Origin: Klebsiella aerogenes KCTC 2190
GTDB lineage: Bacteria > Pseudomonadota > Gammaproteobacteria > Enterobacterales > Enterobacteriaceae
NCBI RefSeq assembly: GCF_000215745.1
Contig: NC_015663.1
Coordinates: forward strand, 1,302,001 to 1,366,000
Length of the DNA: 64,000 bases
Direction: 5' to 3'
Shown here: piece after piece, positions 32,662 through 41,673 of the stretch
How positions within the stretch are numbered: position 1 is the stretch's first letter
How the letters are laid out: every line of letters begins with the position of its first letter
Notes under the pieces: generated by a model
What the model was told of the DNA's origin: nothing
Databases searched by the model: none
Seen by the model: only the letters and a program-made list of their open reading frames with translations
Translations under genes and position numbers: made by a program

Positions 32662-34782
32662 TTGTATCTGTTTGAAAGCCTGAATCAGCTGATTCAAAAC
32701 TACCTGCCGGAAGAGCAAATCAAGCGCCTTCGGCAGGCGTATCTCGTTGCACGTGACGCTCACGAGGGTCAGACACGTTCAAGCGGTGAACCCTATATCA
32801 CGCACCCGGTAGCGGTGGCCTGCATTCTGGCCGAGATGAAACTCGACTACGAAACGCTGATGGCCGCGCTGCTGCATGATGTGATTGAAGATACCCCTGC
32901 AACCTACCAGGACATGGAACAGCTTTTTGGTAAAAGCGTCGCCGAACTGGTAGAGGGGGTGTCGAAACTTGATAAGCTCAAGTTCCGCGATAAGAAAGAG
33001 GCGCAGGCCGAAAACTTTCGCAAAATGATCATGGCGATGGTGCAGGATATCCGCGTCATCCTCATCAAACTTGCCGACCGCACCCACAATATGCGCACCC
33101 TGGGCTCGCTACGCCCGGATAAACGCCGCCGCATCGCCCGCGAAACGCTGGAAATTTATAGCCCGCTGGCGCACCGTTTAGGTATCCATCACATCAAAAC
33201 CGAGCTCGAAGAGCTGGGCTTTGAAGCACTGTACCCTAACCGCTACCGCGTCATCAAAGAAGTGGTTAAAGCAGCGCGCGGTAATCGTAAAGAGATGATT
33301 CAAAAGATCCTCTCTGAAATCGAAGGGCGTTTACAGGAAGCGGGGATCCCCTGCCGCGTCAGCGGTCGCGAAAAGCATCTGTACTCCATTTACTGCAAAA
33401 TGGTGCTTAAAGAGCAGCGTTTTCACTCGATCATGGATATTTACGCCTTCCGCGTTATTGTTCACGATCCCGATATCTGCTATCGCGTGCTGGGCCAAAT
33501 GCACAGCCTCTACAAGCCGCGTCCCGGTCGTTTCAAAGATTACATCGCCATTCCAAAAGCGAACGGCTATCAATCTTTGCACACCTCGATGATTGGCCCC
33601 CACGGCGTCCCGGTCGAGGTACAAATCCGTACCGAAGATATGGACCAGATGGCGGAAATGGGGGTTGCGGCGCACTGGGCTTATAAAGAGCACGGCGGCG
33701 AAAGCAGCACGACCGCGCAAATCCGCGCTCAGCGCTGGATGCAAAGCCTGCTGGAACTGCAGCAGAGCGCCGGTAGCTCGTTTGAATTTATCGAGAGCGT
33801 TAAATCCGATCTGTTCCCGGATGAGATTTACGTTTTCACCCCGGAAGGGCGCATTGTCGAACTGCCTGCCGGCGCCACGCCGGTGGACTTCGCCTATGCG
33901 GTGCATACCGATATCGGCCATGCCTGCGTCGGCGCGCGCGTCGACCGTCAGCCCTATCCGCTGTCGCAACCACTCTCCAGCGGCCAGACTGTCGAAATCA
34001 TTACCGCGCCGGGCGCACGCCCGAATGCCGCATGGCTGAACTTTGTCGTCAGCTCAAAAGCGCGCGCCAAGATCCGCCAACTGCTGAAGAACCTTAAGCG
34101 CGACGATTCCGTCAGCCTTGGCCGCCGGCTGCTTAACCACGCGTTAGGCGGCAGCCGCAAGCTGGCAGAGATCCCGCCAGAGAACATCCAGCGCGAACTT
34201 GACCGCATGAAGCTGGCCACGCTTGACGATCTGCTGGCGGAAATCGGTCTCGGTAACGCAATGAGCGTGGTGGTGGCGAAAAACCTGCAGCAGGGCGAAG
34301 CCTCTGCCGCACCGGTGCCGGCCAACGCGTCGAATCACGGCCATCTGCCGATCAAGGGCGCCGATGGCGTGCTGATTACTTTCGCCAAGTGCTGTCGTCC
34401 GATTCCGGGGGATCCGATCATCGCCCACGTCAGCCCAGGCAAAGGGTTGGTTATCCACCATGAATCCTGTCGTAACATCCGCGGCTACCAGAAAGAGCCT
34501 GAGAAGTTTATGGCGGTCGAATGGGATAAAGAAACTGCGCAGGAATTTATCGCCGAAATTAAGGTGGATATGTTCAACCACCAGGGCGCGCTGGCTAACC
34601 TGACGGCCGCAATCAACACCGCGTCTTCCAATATTCAGAGCCTGAATACGGAAGAAAAAGATGGCCGCGTTTACAGCGCCTTTATCCGCCTGACCGCGCG
34701 CGATCGCGTGCATCTGGCGAATATCATGCGCAAAATTCGCGTCATGCCGGACGTGATTAAAGTCACTCGTAACCGAAATTAG
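32662..34782 (+). CDS. spoT: Bifunctional (p)ppGpp synthase/hydrolase SpoT
   Basis: Main (p)ppGpp hydrolase, with weak synthetase activity, in response to carbon, fatty-acid and iron starvation. 706 residues: HD hydrolase domain with H72-D73 in LLHDVIEDTP, a RelA/SpoT synthetase-like domain (about 200-360, KDYIAIPKANGYQSLHT), TGS (about 388-450, IYVFTPEGRIVELPAGAT), helical and zinc-finger regions, and a C-terminal ACT domain. TTG start at 32662, as in E. coli, 18 bases after rpoZ. A few residues longer than K-12 (AAPVPANAS insert near residue 553). Confidence 0.97.
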   Translation: MYLFESLNQLIQNYLPEEQIKRLRQAYLVARDAHEGQTRSSGEPYITHPVAVACILAEMKLDYETLMAALLHDVIEDTPATYQDMEQLFGKSVAELVEGVSKLDKLKFRDKKEAQAENFRKMIMAMVQDIRVILIKLADRTHNMRTLGSLRPDKRRRIARETLEIYSPLAHRLGIHHIKTELEELGFEALYPNRYRVIKEVVKAARGNRKEMIQKILSEIEGRLQEAGIPCRVSGREKHLYSIYCKMVLKEQRFHSIMDIYAFRVIVHDPDICYRVLGQMHSLYKPRPGRFKDYIAIPKANGYQSLHTSMIGPHGVPVEVQIRTEDMDQMAEMGVAAHWAYKEHGGESSTTAQIRAQRWMQSLLELQQSAGSSFEFIESVKSDLFPDEIYVFTPEGRIVELPAGATPVDFAYAVHTDIGHACVGARVDRQPYPLSQPLSSGQTVEIITAPGARPNAAWLNFVVSSKARAKIRQLLKNLKRDDSVSLGRRLLNHALGGSRKLAEIPPENIQRELDRMKLATLDDLLAEIGLGNAMSVVVAKNLQQGEASAAPVPANASNHGHLPIKGADGVLITFAKCCRPIPGDPIIAHVSPGKGLVIHHESCRNIRGYQKEPEKFMAVEWDKETAQEFIAEIKVDMFNHQGALANLTAAINTASSNIQSLNTEEKDGRVYSAFIRLTARDRVHLANIMRKIRVMPDVIKVTRNRN

Positions 34783-34878
34783 CTTTTACAAAAATCGAAT
34801 CCCCAGGAAGGTACTGAAGTACGTGACTGGGGTGAGTGAGTGCAGCTAACGCCGAGGCAGTTCGAAGGATTAAGTAGA

Positions 34879-35568
34879 ATGAATTCACAGCGTTATGCGC
34901 GTATCTGCGAGATGCTCGCCAGGCGTCAGCCTGATCTGACGGTCTGCATGGAGCAGGTCCATAAACCCCATAACGTCTCTGCGGTCATCCGCACCGCAGA
35001 CGCCATCGGCGTACACGAAGTACACGCCATCTGGCCTGGCAGCCGTATGCGCACCATGGCCTCTGCCGCCGCCGGCAGCAATAGTTGGGTGCAGGTGAAA
35101 ACGCACCGCACGATCGGCGATGCCGTCAGCCACTTAAAAGGCCGGGGCATGCAAATCCTCGCGACGCACCTTTCCGACAAAGCCATCGATTTTCGCGAAA
35201 TCGACTATACGCGCCCGACCTGCATTCTGATGGGCCAGGAGAAAACCGGCATCACCCAGGAAGCGCTGGCGCTGGCAGACCAGGACATCATTATCCCAAT
35301 GGTCGGTATGGTGCAGTCGCTGAACGTCTCCGTCGCCTCCGCGCTGATCCTTTACGAAGCGCAGCGTCAGCGGCAGAACGCTGGAATGTACCAACGCGCC
35401 AATAGCATGCTGCCGCCTGAAGAGCAGCAGCGGCTGCTATTTGAAGGCGGTTACCCGGTGCTGGCGCGCGTCGCCAAACAAAAAGGGCTGCCTTATCCCC
35501 ACGTCAATGAGCAGGGTGAAGTCGAAGCCGATGCCTCGTGGTGGGCAACGATGCAGGCGGCGAGGTAA
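34879..35568 (+). CDS. trmH: tRNA (guanosine-18-2'-O)-methyltransferase
   Basis: SPOUT (trefoil-knot) methyltransferase that methylates the ribose of G18 in the tRNA D-loop. 229 residues from ATG 34879 (MNSQRYARICEMLARRQPDL). Motifs: NVSAVIRTADAIGVHEVHA, ILMGQEKTGIT and the AdoMet-knot motif IPMVGMVQSLNVSVASALIL. An in-frame start 13 codons upstream lacks E. coli similarity. Ends 5 bases before recG. Confidence 0.96.
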   Translation: MNSQRYARICEMLARRQPDLTVCMEQVHKPHNVSAVIRTADAIGVHEVHAIWPGSRMRTMASAAAGSNSWVQVKTHRTIGDAVSHLKGRGMQILATHLSDKAIDFREIDYTRPTCILMGQEKTGITQEALALADQDIIIPMVGMVQSLNVSVASALILYEAQRQRQNAGMYQRANSMLPPEEQQRLLFEGGYPVLARVAKQKGLPYPHVNEQGEVEADASWWATMQAAR

Positions 35569-35573
35569 ATCCA

Positions 35574-37655
35574 ATGTCAGGCCGCCTGTTAGATGCCGTC
35601 CCGCTCAACTCGCTGACCGGCGTTGGCGCCGCACAGAGCAGCAAACTGGCGAAAATCGGTCTGCATACGGTTCAGGACCTGCTACTTCACCTGCCGCTAC
35701 GCTATGAAGACCGGACTCACCTGTACCAAATCGGCGAACTGCTGCCGGGCGTCTACGCAACCGTAGAGGGTGAAGTGCTCAACAGCAATATCACCTTCGG
35801 CGGCCGCCGGATGATGACCTGTCAGATCAGCGACGGCTCCGGCATCCTGACCATGCGTTTTTTCAACTTCAACGCGGCGATGAAAAACAGCCTGGCGACC
35901 GGTCGTCGCGTGCTGGCCTACGGCGAAGCTAAACGCGGCAAGTTTGGCGCCGAGATGATCCACCCGGAATATCGCGTACAGGGTGATATGAGTACCCCGG
36001 AGCTACAGGAAACCCTCACTCCGGTCTACCCAACCACTGAAGGCATTAAGCAGGCGACGCTGCGCAAACTCACCGATCAGGCGCTTGAGCTGCTGGAAAC
36101 CTGCGCGATTAGTGAACTGCTGCCGCCGGAGCTGGCGCAGGGGATGATGAGCCTACCGGAGGCGCTGCGTACGCTGCACCGCCCGCCGCCGTCGCTACAG
36201 CTCAGCGAGCTAGAGAGCGGTAAACATCCGGCACAGCAGCGTCTTATCCTGGAAGAGTTGCTGGCGCATAATCTCAGCATGCTGGCGCTTCGCGCCGGCG
36301 CCCAGCGCTACCATGCGCTGCCGCTCAGCGCCAACGACACGCTGAAAACCCAGCTCCTGGCTTCCCTGCCCTTTAAACCAACGGGCGCGCAGGCGCGCGT
36401 CACCGCGGAGATCGAGCGCGATATGGCGCTGGACGTGCCGATGATGCGCCTGGTACAGGGCGACGTCGGATCCGGTAAAACGCTGGTTGCCGCGCTGGCC
36501 GCCTTGCGCGCTATCGCCCATGGTAAGCAGGTGGCGCTGATGGCGCCGACCGAACTGCTGGCCGAGCAGCACGCCAATAATTTCCGCAGCTGGTTCGCGC
36601 CGCTGGGCATTGAAGTCGGCTGGCTGGCTGGCAAACAGAAAGGCAAAGCGCGCCAGGCGCAGCAGGAAGCCATCGCCAACGGTGAAGTGCAGATGATTGT
36701 CGGCACCCACGCCATTTTTCAGGAGCAGGTGCAGTTTAACGGCCTGGCGCTGGTGATTATCGACGAACAGCACCGCTTTGGCGTTCATCAACGCCTGGCG
36801 CTGTGGGAAAAGGGCCAGCAGCAGGGCTTCCACCCGCATCAGCTGATCATGACCGCAACACCGATTCCGCGCACCCTGGCGATGACCGCCTATGCCGACC
36901 TCGATACCTCGGTTATCGATGAGCTGCCGCCGGGCCGTACCCCGGTAACGACCGTCGCTATCCCGGACACGCGCCGCAGCGACATTATCGACCGCGTGCG
37001 TAACGCCTGCACCCAGGAAGGTCGCCAGGCCTATTGGGTCTGTACGTTGATTGAAGAGTCCGATCTGCTGGAAGCCCAGGCGGCGGAAGCCACCTGGGAA
37101 GAGCTCAAACTGGCGCTGCCGGAACTTAATATCGGCCTCGTCCACGGGCGGATGAAGCCAGCGGAGAAACAGGCCGTAATGCAGGCCTTCAAGCAGGGCG
37201 AGATGCACCTGCTGGTCGCCACCACGGTGATTGAAGTCGGCGTTGACGTCCCTAACTCAAGCCTGATGATTATTGAAAACCCGGAGCGTCTTGGTCTGGC
37301 GCAGCTGCACCAGCTACGCGGGCGCGTTGGGCGCGGCGCCGTCGCCTCCCACTGCGTGCTACTCTATAAATCGCCGCTTTCCAAAACGGCGCAGAAGCGC
37401 CTGCAGGTGCTGCGCGACAGCAACGACGGTTTCGTCATCGCCCAGAAAGACCTGGAAATCCGCGGCCCCGGCGAGCTTCTCGGCACCCGCCAGACCGGCA
37501 ACGCCGAATTTAAAGTAGCGGACTTGCTGCGCGATCAGGCCATGATCCCCGATGTTCAGCGCATTGCTCGCCATATTCACGAACGCTATCCGCTGCAGGC
37601 ACAGGCGCTGATTGAGCGCTGGATGCCGGAAACCGAACGCTATTCCAACGCGTAG
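35574..37655 (+). CDS. recG: ATP-dependent DNA helicase RecG
   Basis: Branch-migrating helicase that remodels stalled forks and R-loops. 693 residues from ATG 35574 (MSGRLLDAVPLNSLTGVGAA), identical in length to E. coli. Order: wedge/OB domain (VEGEVLNSNITFGGRRMMTC), helicase domain 1 with Walker A GDVGSGKT near residue 300 and Walker B IIDEQHRFG, domain 2 with QLRGRVGRG, and the C-terminal TRG region (RDSNDGF, GPGELLGTRQTG). In E. coli gltS follows recG; here glpX follows, 51 bases downstream. Confidence 0.98.
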   Translation: MSGRLLDAVPLNSLTGVGAAQSSKLAKIGLHTVQDLLLHLPLRYEDRTHLYQIGELLPGVYATVEGEVLNSNITFGGRRMMTCQISDGSGILTMRFFNFNAAMKNSLATGRRVLAYGEAKRGKFGAEMIHPEYRVQGDMSTPELQETLTPVYPTTEGIKQATLRKLTDQALELLETCAISELLPPELAQGMMSLPEALRTLHRPPPSLQLSELESGKHPAQQRLILEELLAHNLSMLALRAGAQRYHALPLSANDTLKTQLLASLPFKPTGAQARVTAEIERDMALDVPMMRLVQGDVGSGKTLVAALAALRAIAHGKQVALMAPTELLAEQHANNFRSWFAPLGIEVGWLAGKQKGKARQAQQEAIANGEVQMIVGTHAIFQEQVQFNGLALVIIDEQHRFGVHQRLALWEKGQQQGFHPHQLIMTATPIPRTLAMTAYADLDTSVIDELPPGRTPVTTVAIPDTRRSDIIDRVRNACTQEGRQAYWVCTLIEESDLLEAQAAEATWEELKLALPELNIGLVHGRMKPAEKQAVMQAFKQGEMHLLVATTVIEVGVDVPNSSLMIIENPERLGLAQLHQLRGRVGRGAVASHCVLLYKSPLSKTAQKRLQVLRDSNDGFVIAQKDLEIRGPGELLGTRQTGNAEFKVADLLRDQAMIPDVQRIARHIHERYPLQAQALIERWMPETERYSNA

Positions 37656-37706
37656 CGCGTCCTTTTTGCCGCGCTACGGGCAACTTTTCTACACAATGAG
37701 TGGATT

Positions 37707-38717
37707 ATGAAACGAGAACTGGCCATCGAATTTTCGCGTGTCACCGAAGCCGCCGCGCTGGCGGGCTATAAATGGCTGGGCCGCGGCGATAAAAATACCG
37801 CCGACGGCGCAGCGGTTAACGCCATGCGCATTATGCTTAACCTCGTCAATATCGACGGCACCATCGTCATCGGCGAGGGCGAAATCGATGAAGCGCCGAT
37901 GCTCTATATCGGCGAAAAAGTGGGTACCGGCAAAGGCGACGCGGTAGATATCGCCGTCGACCCAATTGAAGGCACCCGCATGACGGCCATGGGCCAGGCC
38001 AACGCGCTGGCAGTGATGGCGGTCGGCGATAAAGGCTGCTTCCTCAACGCGCCGGATATGTATATGGAAAAGCTGATTGTCGGCCCCGGCGCTAAAGGCG
38101 CTATCGATCTCAATCTGCCGCTGGAAGAGAATTTGCGCAACATCGCCCGCGCGTTGAATAAACCGCTCGCTGAACTGACCGTCACCGTGCTGGCGAAACC
38201 CCGCCACGACGCGGTCATTGCGCAACTGCAGCAGTTGGGCGTGCGCGTGTTCGCGATCCCCGATGGCGACGTGGCGGCCTCTATCCTTACCTGCATGCCG
38301 GATAGCGAAGTCGACGTGCTGTACGGCATCGGCGGCGCGCCGGAAGGCGTGGTTTCGGCGGCGGTGATCCGCGCGCTGGACGGCGATATGCAGGGCCGCC
38401 TGCTGGCTCGTCACCACGTGAAGGGCGACAGCGAAGAGAACCGCCGTATCGGTGAAAACGAACTGGCGCGCTGCAAAACCATGGGCATCGAAGCGGGCAA
38501 AGTGCTGCGTCTTGATGAAATGGCGCGCAGCGATAACGTCATCTTCTCCGCCACCGGGATTACCAAAGGCGATCTACTGGACGGCATTACCCGCAAGGGC
38601 AATATGGCGACTACTGAAACGCTGCTGATCCGCGGTAAATCGCGGACTATCCGCCGTATTCAGTCGATTCATTACCTCGACCGAAAAGACCCGGACGTCC
38701 AGCAACACATCCTGTAA
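37707..38717 (+). CDS. glpX: Fructose-1,6-bisphosphatase, class II
   Basis: Hydrolyses fructose 1,6-bisphosphate to fructose 6-phosphate in gluconeogenesis. 336 residues with the lithium-sensitive phosphatase motifs GEGEIDEAPMLYIGE and DPIEGTRMTAMG. In E. coli glpX is the third gene of glpFKX; here glpFK lie 8 kb away and glpX instead follows recG with no terminator visible between them. It may therefore be read from the spoT-recG transcript or from a promoter inside recG. Confidence 0.97.
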   Translation: MKRELAIEFSRVTEAAALAGYKWLGRGDKNTADGAAVNAMRIMLNLVNIDGTIVIGEGEIDEAPMLYIGEKVGTGKGDAVDIAVDPIEGTRMTAMGQANALAVMAVGDKGCFLNAPDMYMEKLIVGPGAKGAIDLNLPLEENLRNIARALNKPLAELTVTVLAKPRHDAVIAQLQQLGVRVFAIPDGDVAASILTCMPDSEVDVLYGIGGAPEGVVSAAVIRALDGDMQGRLLARHHVKGDSEENRRIGENELARCKTMGIEAGKVLRLDEMARSDNVIFSATGITKGDLLDGITRKGNMATTETLLIRGKSRTIRRIQSIHYLDRKDPDVQQHIL

Positions 38718-38736
38718 AACATTTGATCAATCGAGC

Positions 38737-38766
38737 TTTCCAGCCTTTTCGGGCTGGAAATCTTCT
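38737..38766 (+). terminator. glpX terminator
   Basis: TTTCCAGCC and GGCTGGAAA form a 9-bp stem around TTTTCG, followed by TCTTCTCC, 19 bases after the glpX stop. fpr therefore probably has its own promoter. Confidence 0.65.
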
Positions 38767-38812
38767 CCCGTCGCGGTGAAGATAGACTGACGAGATTGAA
38801 AGGAGAGACGCA

Positions 38813-39559
38813 ATGGCAAACTGGGTTACAGGTAAAGTTGTAAAAGTGCAAAACTGGACCGATGCACTGTTTAGCCTCACCATTCACGCGCCCGTTGAGC
38901 CGTTCACCGCAGGGCAGTTTGCTAAACTGGGCCTGGATGTTGACGGCGAGCGCGTGCAGCGCGCCTACTCCTACGTCAACGCCCCCAGCAATCCCGATCT
39001 CGAGTTCTACCTGGTCACCGTTCCGGAGGGTAAACTCAGCCCGCGACTGGCCGCGCTGAAACCCGGCGACGACGTTCAGATTGTCAGCGAAGCCGCCGGT
39101 TTCTTTGTGCTGGAAGAGGTGCCGGACTGCGACACGTTGTGGATGCTCGCCACCGGTACGGCGATCGGCCCCTATCTGTCGATTCTGGAAGAAGGGAAAG
39201 ACCTGGATCGCTTCAAGAATCTGGTGCTGGTGCATGCGGCGCGCTATGCCGCCGACCTCAGCTATTTACCGCAAATGCGCGAGCTGGAGCAGCGCTACGC
39301 CGGCAAATTACGTATCCAGACCGTGGTCAGCCGCGAGACAGCGGAAGGTTCGCTGACCGGCCGGGTGCCGTTTCTGATTGAAACCGGCGCGCTGGAAGAG
39401 GCGGTCGGCCTGGCTATGACCGCCGATACCAGCCACGTGATGCTGTGCGGTAACCCGCAGATGGTGCGTGATACCCAACAGTTGCTGAAAGAGACCCGGC
39501 AGATGACCAAACATCTGCGTCGCCGACCGGGCCATATGACGGCAGAGCACTACTGGTAA
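38813..39559 (+). CDS. fpr: Ferredoxin/flavodoxin-NADP+ reductase
   Basis: FAD enzyme passing electrons between NADPH and flavodoxin or ferredoxin, part of the SoxRS oxidative response in E. coli. 248 residues: FAD-binding RAYSYVNAPSNP, NADP-binding ATGTAIGPYLSIL, and the C-terminal end HYW. Preceded by AAAGGAGA. Its stop directly abuts the stop of the opposed yiiR-like gene. Confidence 0.97.
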   Translation: MANWVTGKVVKVQNWTDALFSLTIHAPVEPFTAGQFAKLGLDVDGERVQRAYSYVNAPSNPDLEFYLVTVPEGKLSPRLAALKPGDDVQIVSEAAGFFVLEEVPDCDTLWMLATGTAIGPYLSILEEGKDLDRFKNLVLVHAARYAADLSYLPQMRELEQRYAGKLRIQTVVSRETAEGSLTGRVPFLIETGALEEAVGLAMTADTSHVMLCGNPQMVRDTQQLLKETRQMTKHLRRRPGHMTAEHYW

Positions 39560-39988
39560 TCAGGCGTCCGCTTTCCAGCGGACATCCTGCGTCTCTTTGC
39601 CAAACTTATTTTCGCCCTGGGTGCCGACGAACGCTCCCAGGTCGATCAACATCATGACGATAATCAGCGTCGGTACAAAGCGCCCGACGCCCCACTGCCA
39701 GACCTGCGGCAGTATCGCCCAGTTGCCCGCCAGCAGCATCCACGCCAGAATCATCAGCAGCGCCCAGAGGCCGGATCTCCCGCGATCGTGCAGACGCTTC
39801 ACCACCACCGCCGCCGTCGGCCAGAGCAGGCAGACGAGAATAAACGCCGCGGTCTGCAAACTCAGCAAATTGCTGCCCGCGAGAGTAAACAGCGCGCTCA
39901 TGGTCAACACCCAGATAACGATCCAAATCCAGAAATCCCGGCGGCCAATACGGCCTTTAATTGAGAATAACCACTGCTGTAGGGTCAT
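39560..39988 (-). CDS. yiiR: DUF805 family membrane protein YiiR
   Basis: 142-residue predicted inner-membrane protein of the DUF805 family. It starts with the typical WLFSIKGRIGRRDFWIW, followed by about four membrane helices with the conserved KRLHDRGRSGLWALL loop. Function unknown. The gene order fpr-yiiR-yiiQ-tpiA matches E. coli. Its stop codon (39560-39562) touches the fpr stop with no spacer. Confidence 0.85.
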   Translation of the reverse strand: MTLQQWLFSIKGRIGRRDFWIWIVIWVLTMSALFTLAGSNLLSLQTAAFILVCLLWPTAAVVVKRLHDRGRSGLWALLMILAWMLLAGNWAILPQVWQWGVGRFVPTLIIVMMLIDLGAFVGTQGENKFGKETQDVRWKADA

Positions 39989-40100
39989 GTTTTATTCCTT
40001 ATCATCATCATTCGCGTAGTTTACCCTGAAGGCGTCACTTTTTGACAAGCGTGACGGTTCCCGTTTTAATCGTCGGCAGGCAAAAAAAGGAAAGACAGGC

Positions 40101-40700
40101 ATGAAGAAGTGGGCAATCTTAAGTTTGATTGGGCTGACAGCGTTATCTGTCGGCCCGATGGCGTTGTCCGCAGAAACAGAATCCGCCGCCACCGCTCCCT
40201 ATCTTTTACCCAGCGCGCCGATTTTTGATGTCAGCATCAGCGAGTTCCGCGAAAAATTTAATGCCGATAATCCGAAACTGCCGCTTAACGAGTTTCGTTC
40301 TATCGCCTCCAGCCGCGATAAAGCTAACCTGACCCGCGCCGCCACCAAGATTAACGAGAATCTGTATGCCTCTACCGCGCTGGAGCGCGGCACGCTAAAG
40401 ATTAAATCGATGCAGATAACCTGGCTGCCGATTCAGGGGCCGGAACAAAAAGCGGCGAAAGCGAAAGCGCAGGAGTATATGAGCGCTATTCTTCGCGCTT
40501 TTGTACCGACGCTAAGTCCACTGCAGAGCCAGCAAAAGTTGCAAAAACTGCTGACCGCCGGCAAAGGCAAACGCTACTACACCGAAACCGAAGGCGCGGT
40601 GCGCTATGTAGTGGCAGATCACGGGGAAAAAGGGCTAACTTTCGCCATTGAACCGATTAAGCTGGCGCTATCTGAAACGCTGGAAGACAACAATAAATGA
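40101..40700 (+). CDS. yiiQ: DUF1454 periplasmic protein YiiQ
   Basis: 199-residue protein with a signal peptide (about 1-24, KKWAILSLIGLTALSVGPMA, cleavage near LSA-ET). The rest is the DUF1454 domain, matching E. coli YiiQ in position. Mature part mostly alpha/beta, basic in the C-terminal half; function unknown. Precedes tpiA by 108 bases on the same strand. Confidence 0.87.
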   Translation: MKKWAILSLIGLTALSVGPMALSAETESAATAPYLLPSAPIFDVSISEFREKFNADNPKLPLNEFRSIASSRDKANLTRAATKINENLYASTALERGTLKIKSMQITWLPIQGPEQKAAKAKAQEYMSAILRAFVPTLSPLQSQQKLQKLLTAGKGKRYYTETEGAVRYVVADHGEKGLTFAIEPIKLALSETLEDNNK

Positions 40701-40808
40701 CAAAAAGCAAAGCCTTTCCAGTGACGAGTCTCTATACTGTTTCACAGACCATGCTGCCCTCTGGGGCGGCTATATTCCTTAATTCGCTTAGTAGCGTGGA
40801 GAATTAAA

Positions 40809-41576
40809 ATGCGACATCCTTTAGTGATGGGTAACTGGAAACTGAACGGCAGCCGCCACATGGTAAACGAACTGGTTGCTAACCTGCGTACTGAACTGGC
40901 CGGCGTAAGCGGCTGTGCAGTGGCAATCGCGCCGCCGGAAATGTATCTCGACCTGGCTAAGCGTGCGGCAGAAGGCAGCCACATCCACCTGGGCGCGCAG
41001 AACGTTGACGTGAACCTGTCCGGCGCATTCACCGGTGAAACCTCCGCCGAAATGCTGAAAGATATCGGCGCGCAGTACATCATCATCGGCCACTCCGAAC
41101 GCCGTACCTACCACAAAGAATCCGACGAGCTGATCGCGAAGAAATTCGCTGTACTGAAAGAGCAGGGGCTGACGCCGGTTCTGTGCATCGGTGAAACCGA
41201 AGCTGAAAACGAAGCGGGCAAAACTGAAGAAGTGTGCGCACGTCAGATCGACGCGGTGCTGAAAACTCAGGGCGCAGCCGCTTTTGAAGGCGTGGTTATC
41301 GCGTACGAACCAGTATGGGCTATCGGTACCGGTAAATCCGCTACCCCAGCGCAGGCTCAGGCGGTACACAAATTCATCCGTGACCACATTGCTAAAGCTG
41401 ACGCTAAAATCGCTGAGCAGGTCATCATCCAGTACGGCGGTTCCGTTAACGCCGGCAACGCCGCAGAGCTGTTCACCCAGCCGGACATCGACGGCGCGCT
41501 GGTTGGCGGCGCTTCCCTGAAAGCAGACGCTTTCGCGGTGATCGTTAAAGCTGCAGAAGCGGCGAAAAAAGCGTAA
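40809..41576 (+). CDS. tpiA: Triosephosphate isomerase
   Basis: Interconverts dihydroxyacetone phosphate and glyceraldehyde 3-phosphate. 255 residues: K11 in GNWKLNGS, H95 in IIGHSERR, catalytic Glu in [11 protein letters not shown], phosphate-binding GGSVNAGN and GGASL. Stands next to genes feeding the same triose pool (glpF, glpK, glpX). Confidence 0.99.
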   Translation: MRHPLVMGNWKLNGSRHMVNELVANLRTELAGVSGCAVAIAPPEMYLDLAKRAAEGSHIHLGAQNVDVNLSGAFTGETSAEMLKDIGAQYIIIGHSERRTYHKESDELIAKKFAVLKEQGLTPVLCIGETEAENEAGKTEEVCARQIDAVLKTQGAAAFEGVVIAYEPVWAIGTGKSATPAQAQAVHKFIRDHIAKADAKIAEQVIIQYGGSVNAGNAAELFTQPDIDGALVGGASLKADAFAVIVKAAEAAKKA

Positions 41577-41630
41577 TTCGCTTTCCCGGTGGTGAAACGC
41601 TGCCGGGGTTGCTGACAAATTCGCCAAATG

Positions 41631-41664
41631 AAAACCCGGCTTAGCGCAGCGCGAGCCGGGTTTT
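41631..41664. terminator. Bidirectional terminator between tpiA and the anion transporter gene
   Basis: AAAACCCGGCT ... AGCCGGGTTTT, a perfect 11-bp stem with a 12-base loop and A/T runs on both sides, between convergent stops. Confidence 0.88.
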
Positions 41665-41673
41665 ATATTATCG

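Noticed and set aside
36210..37208. 332-codon open frame on the minus strand inside recG
   Set aside because: Antisense shadow of a highly conserved helicase gene in GC-rich DNA; His/Gln/Arg-rich translation with no domain.
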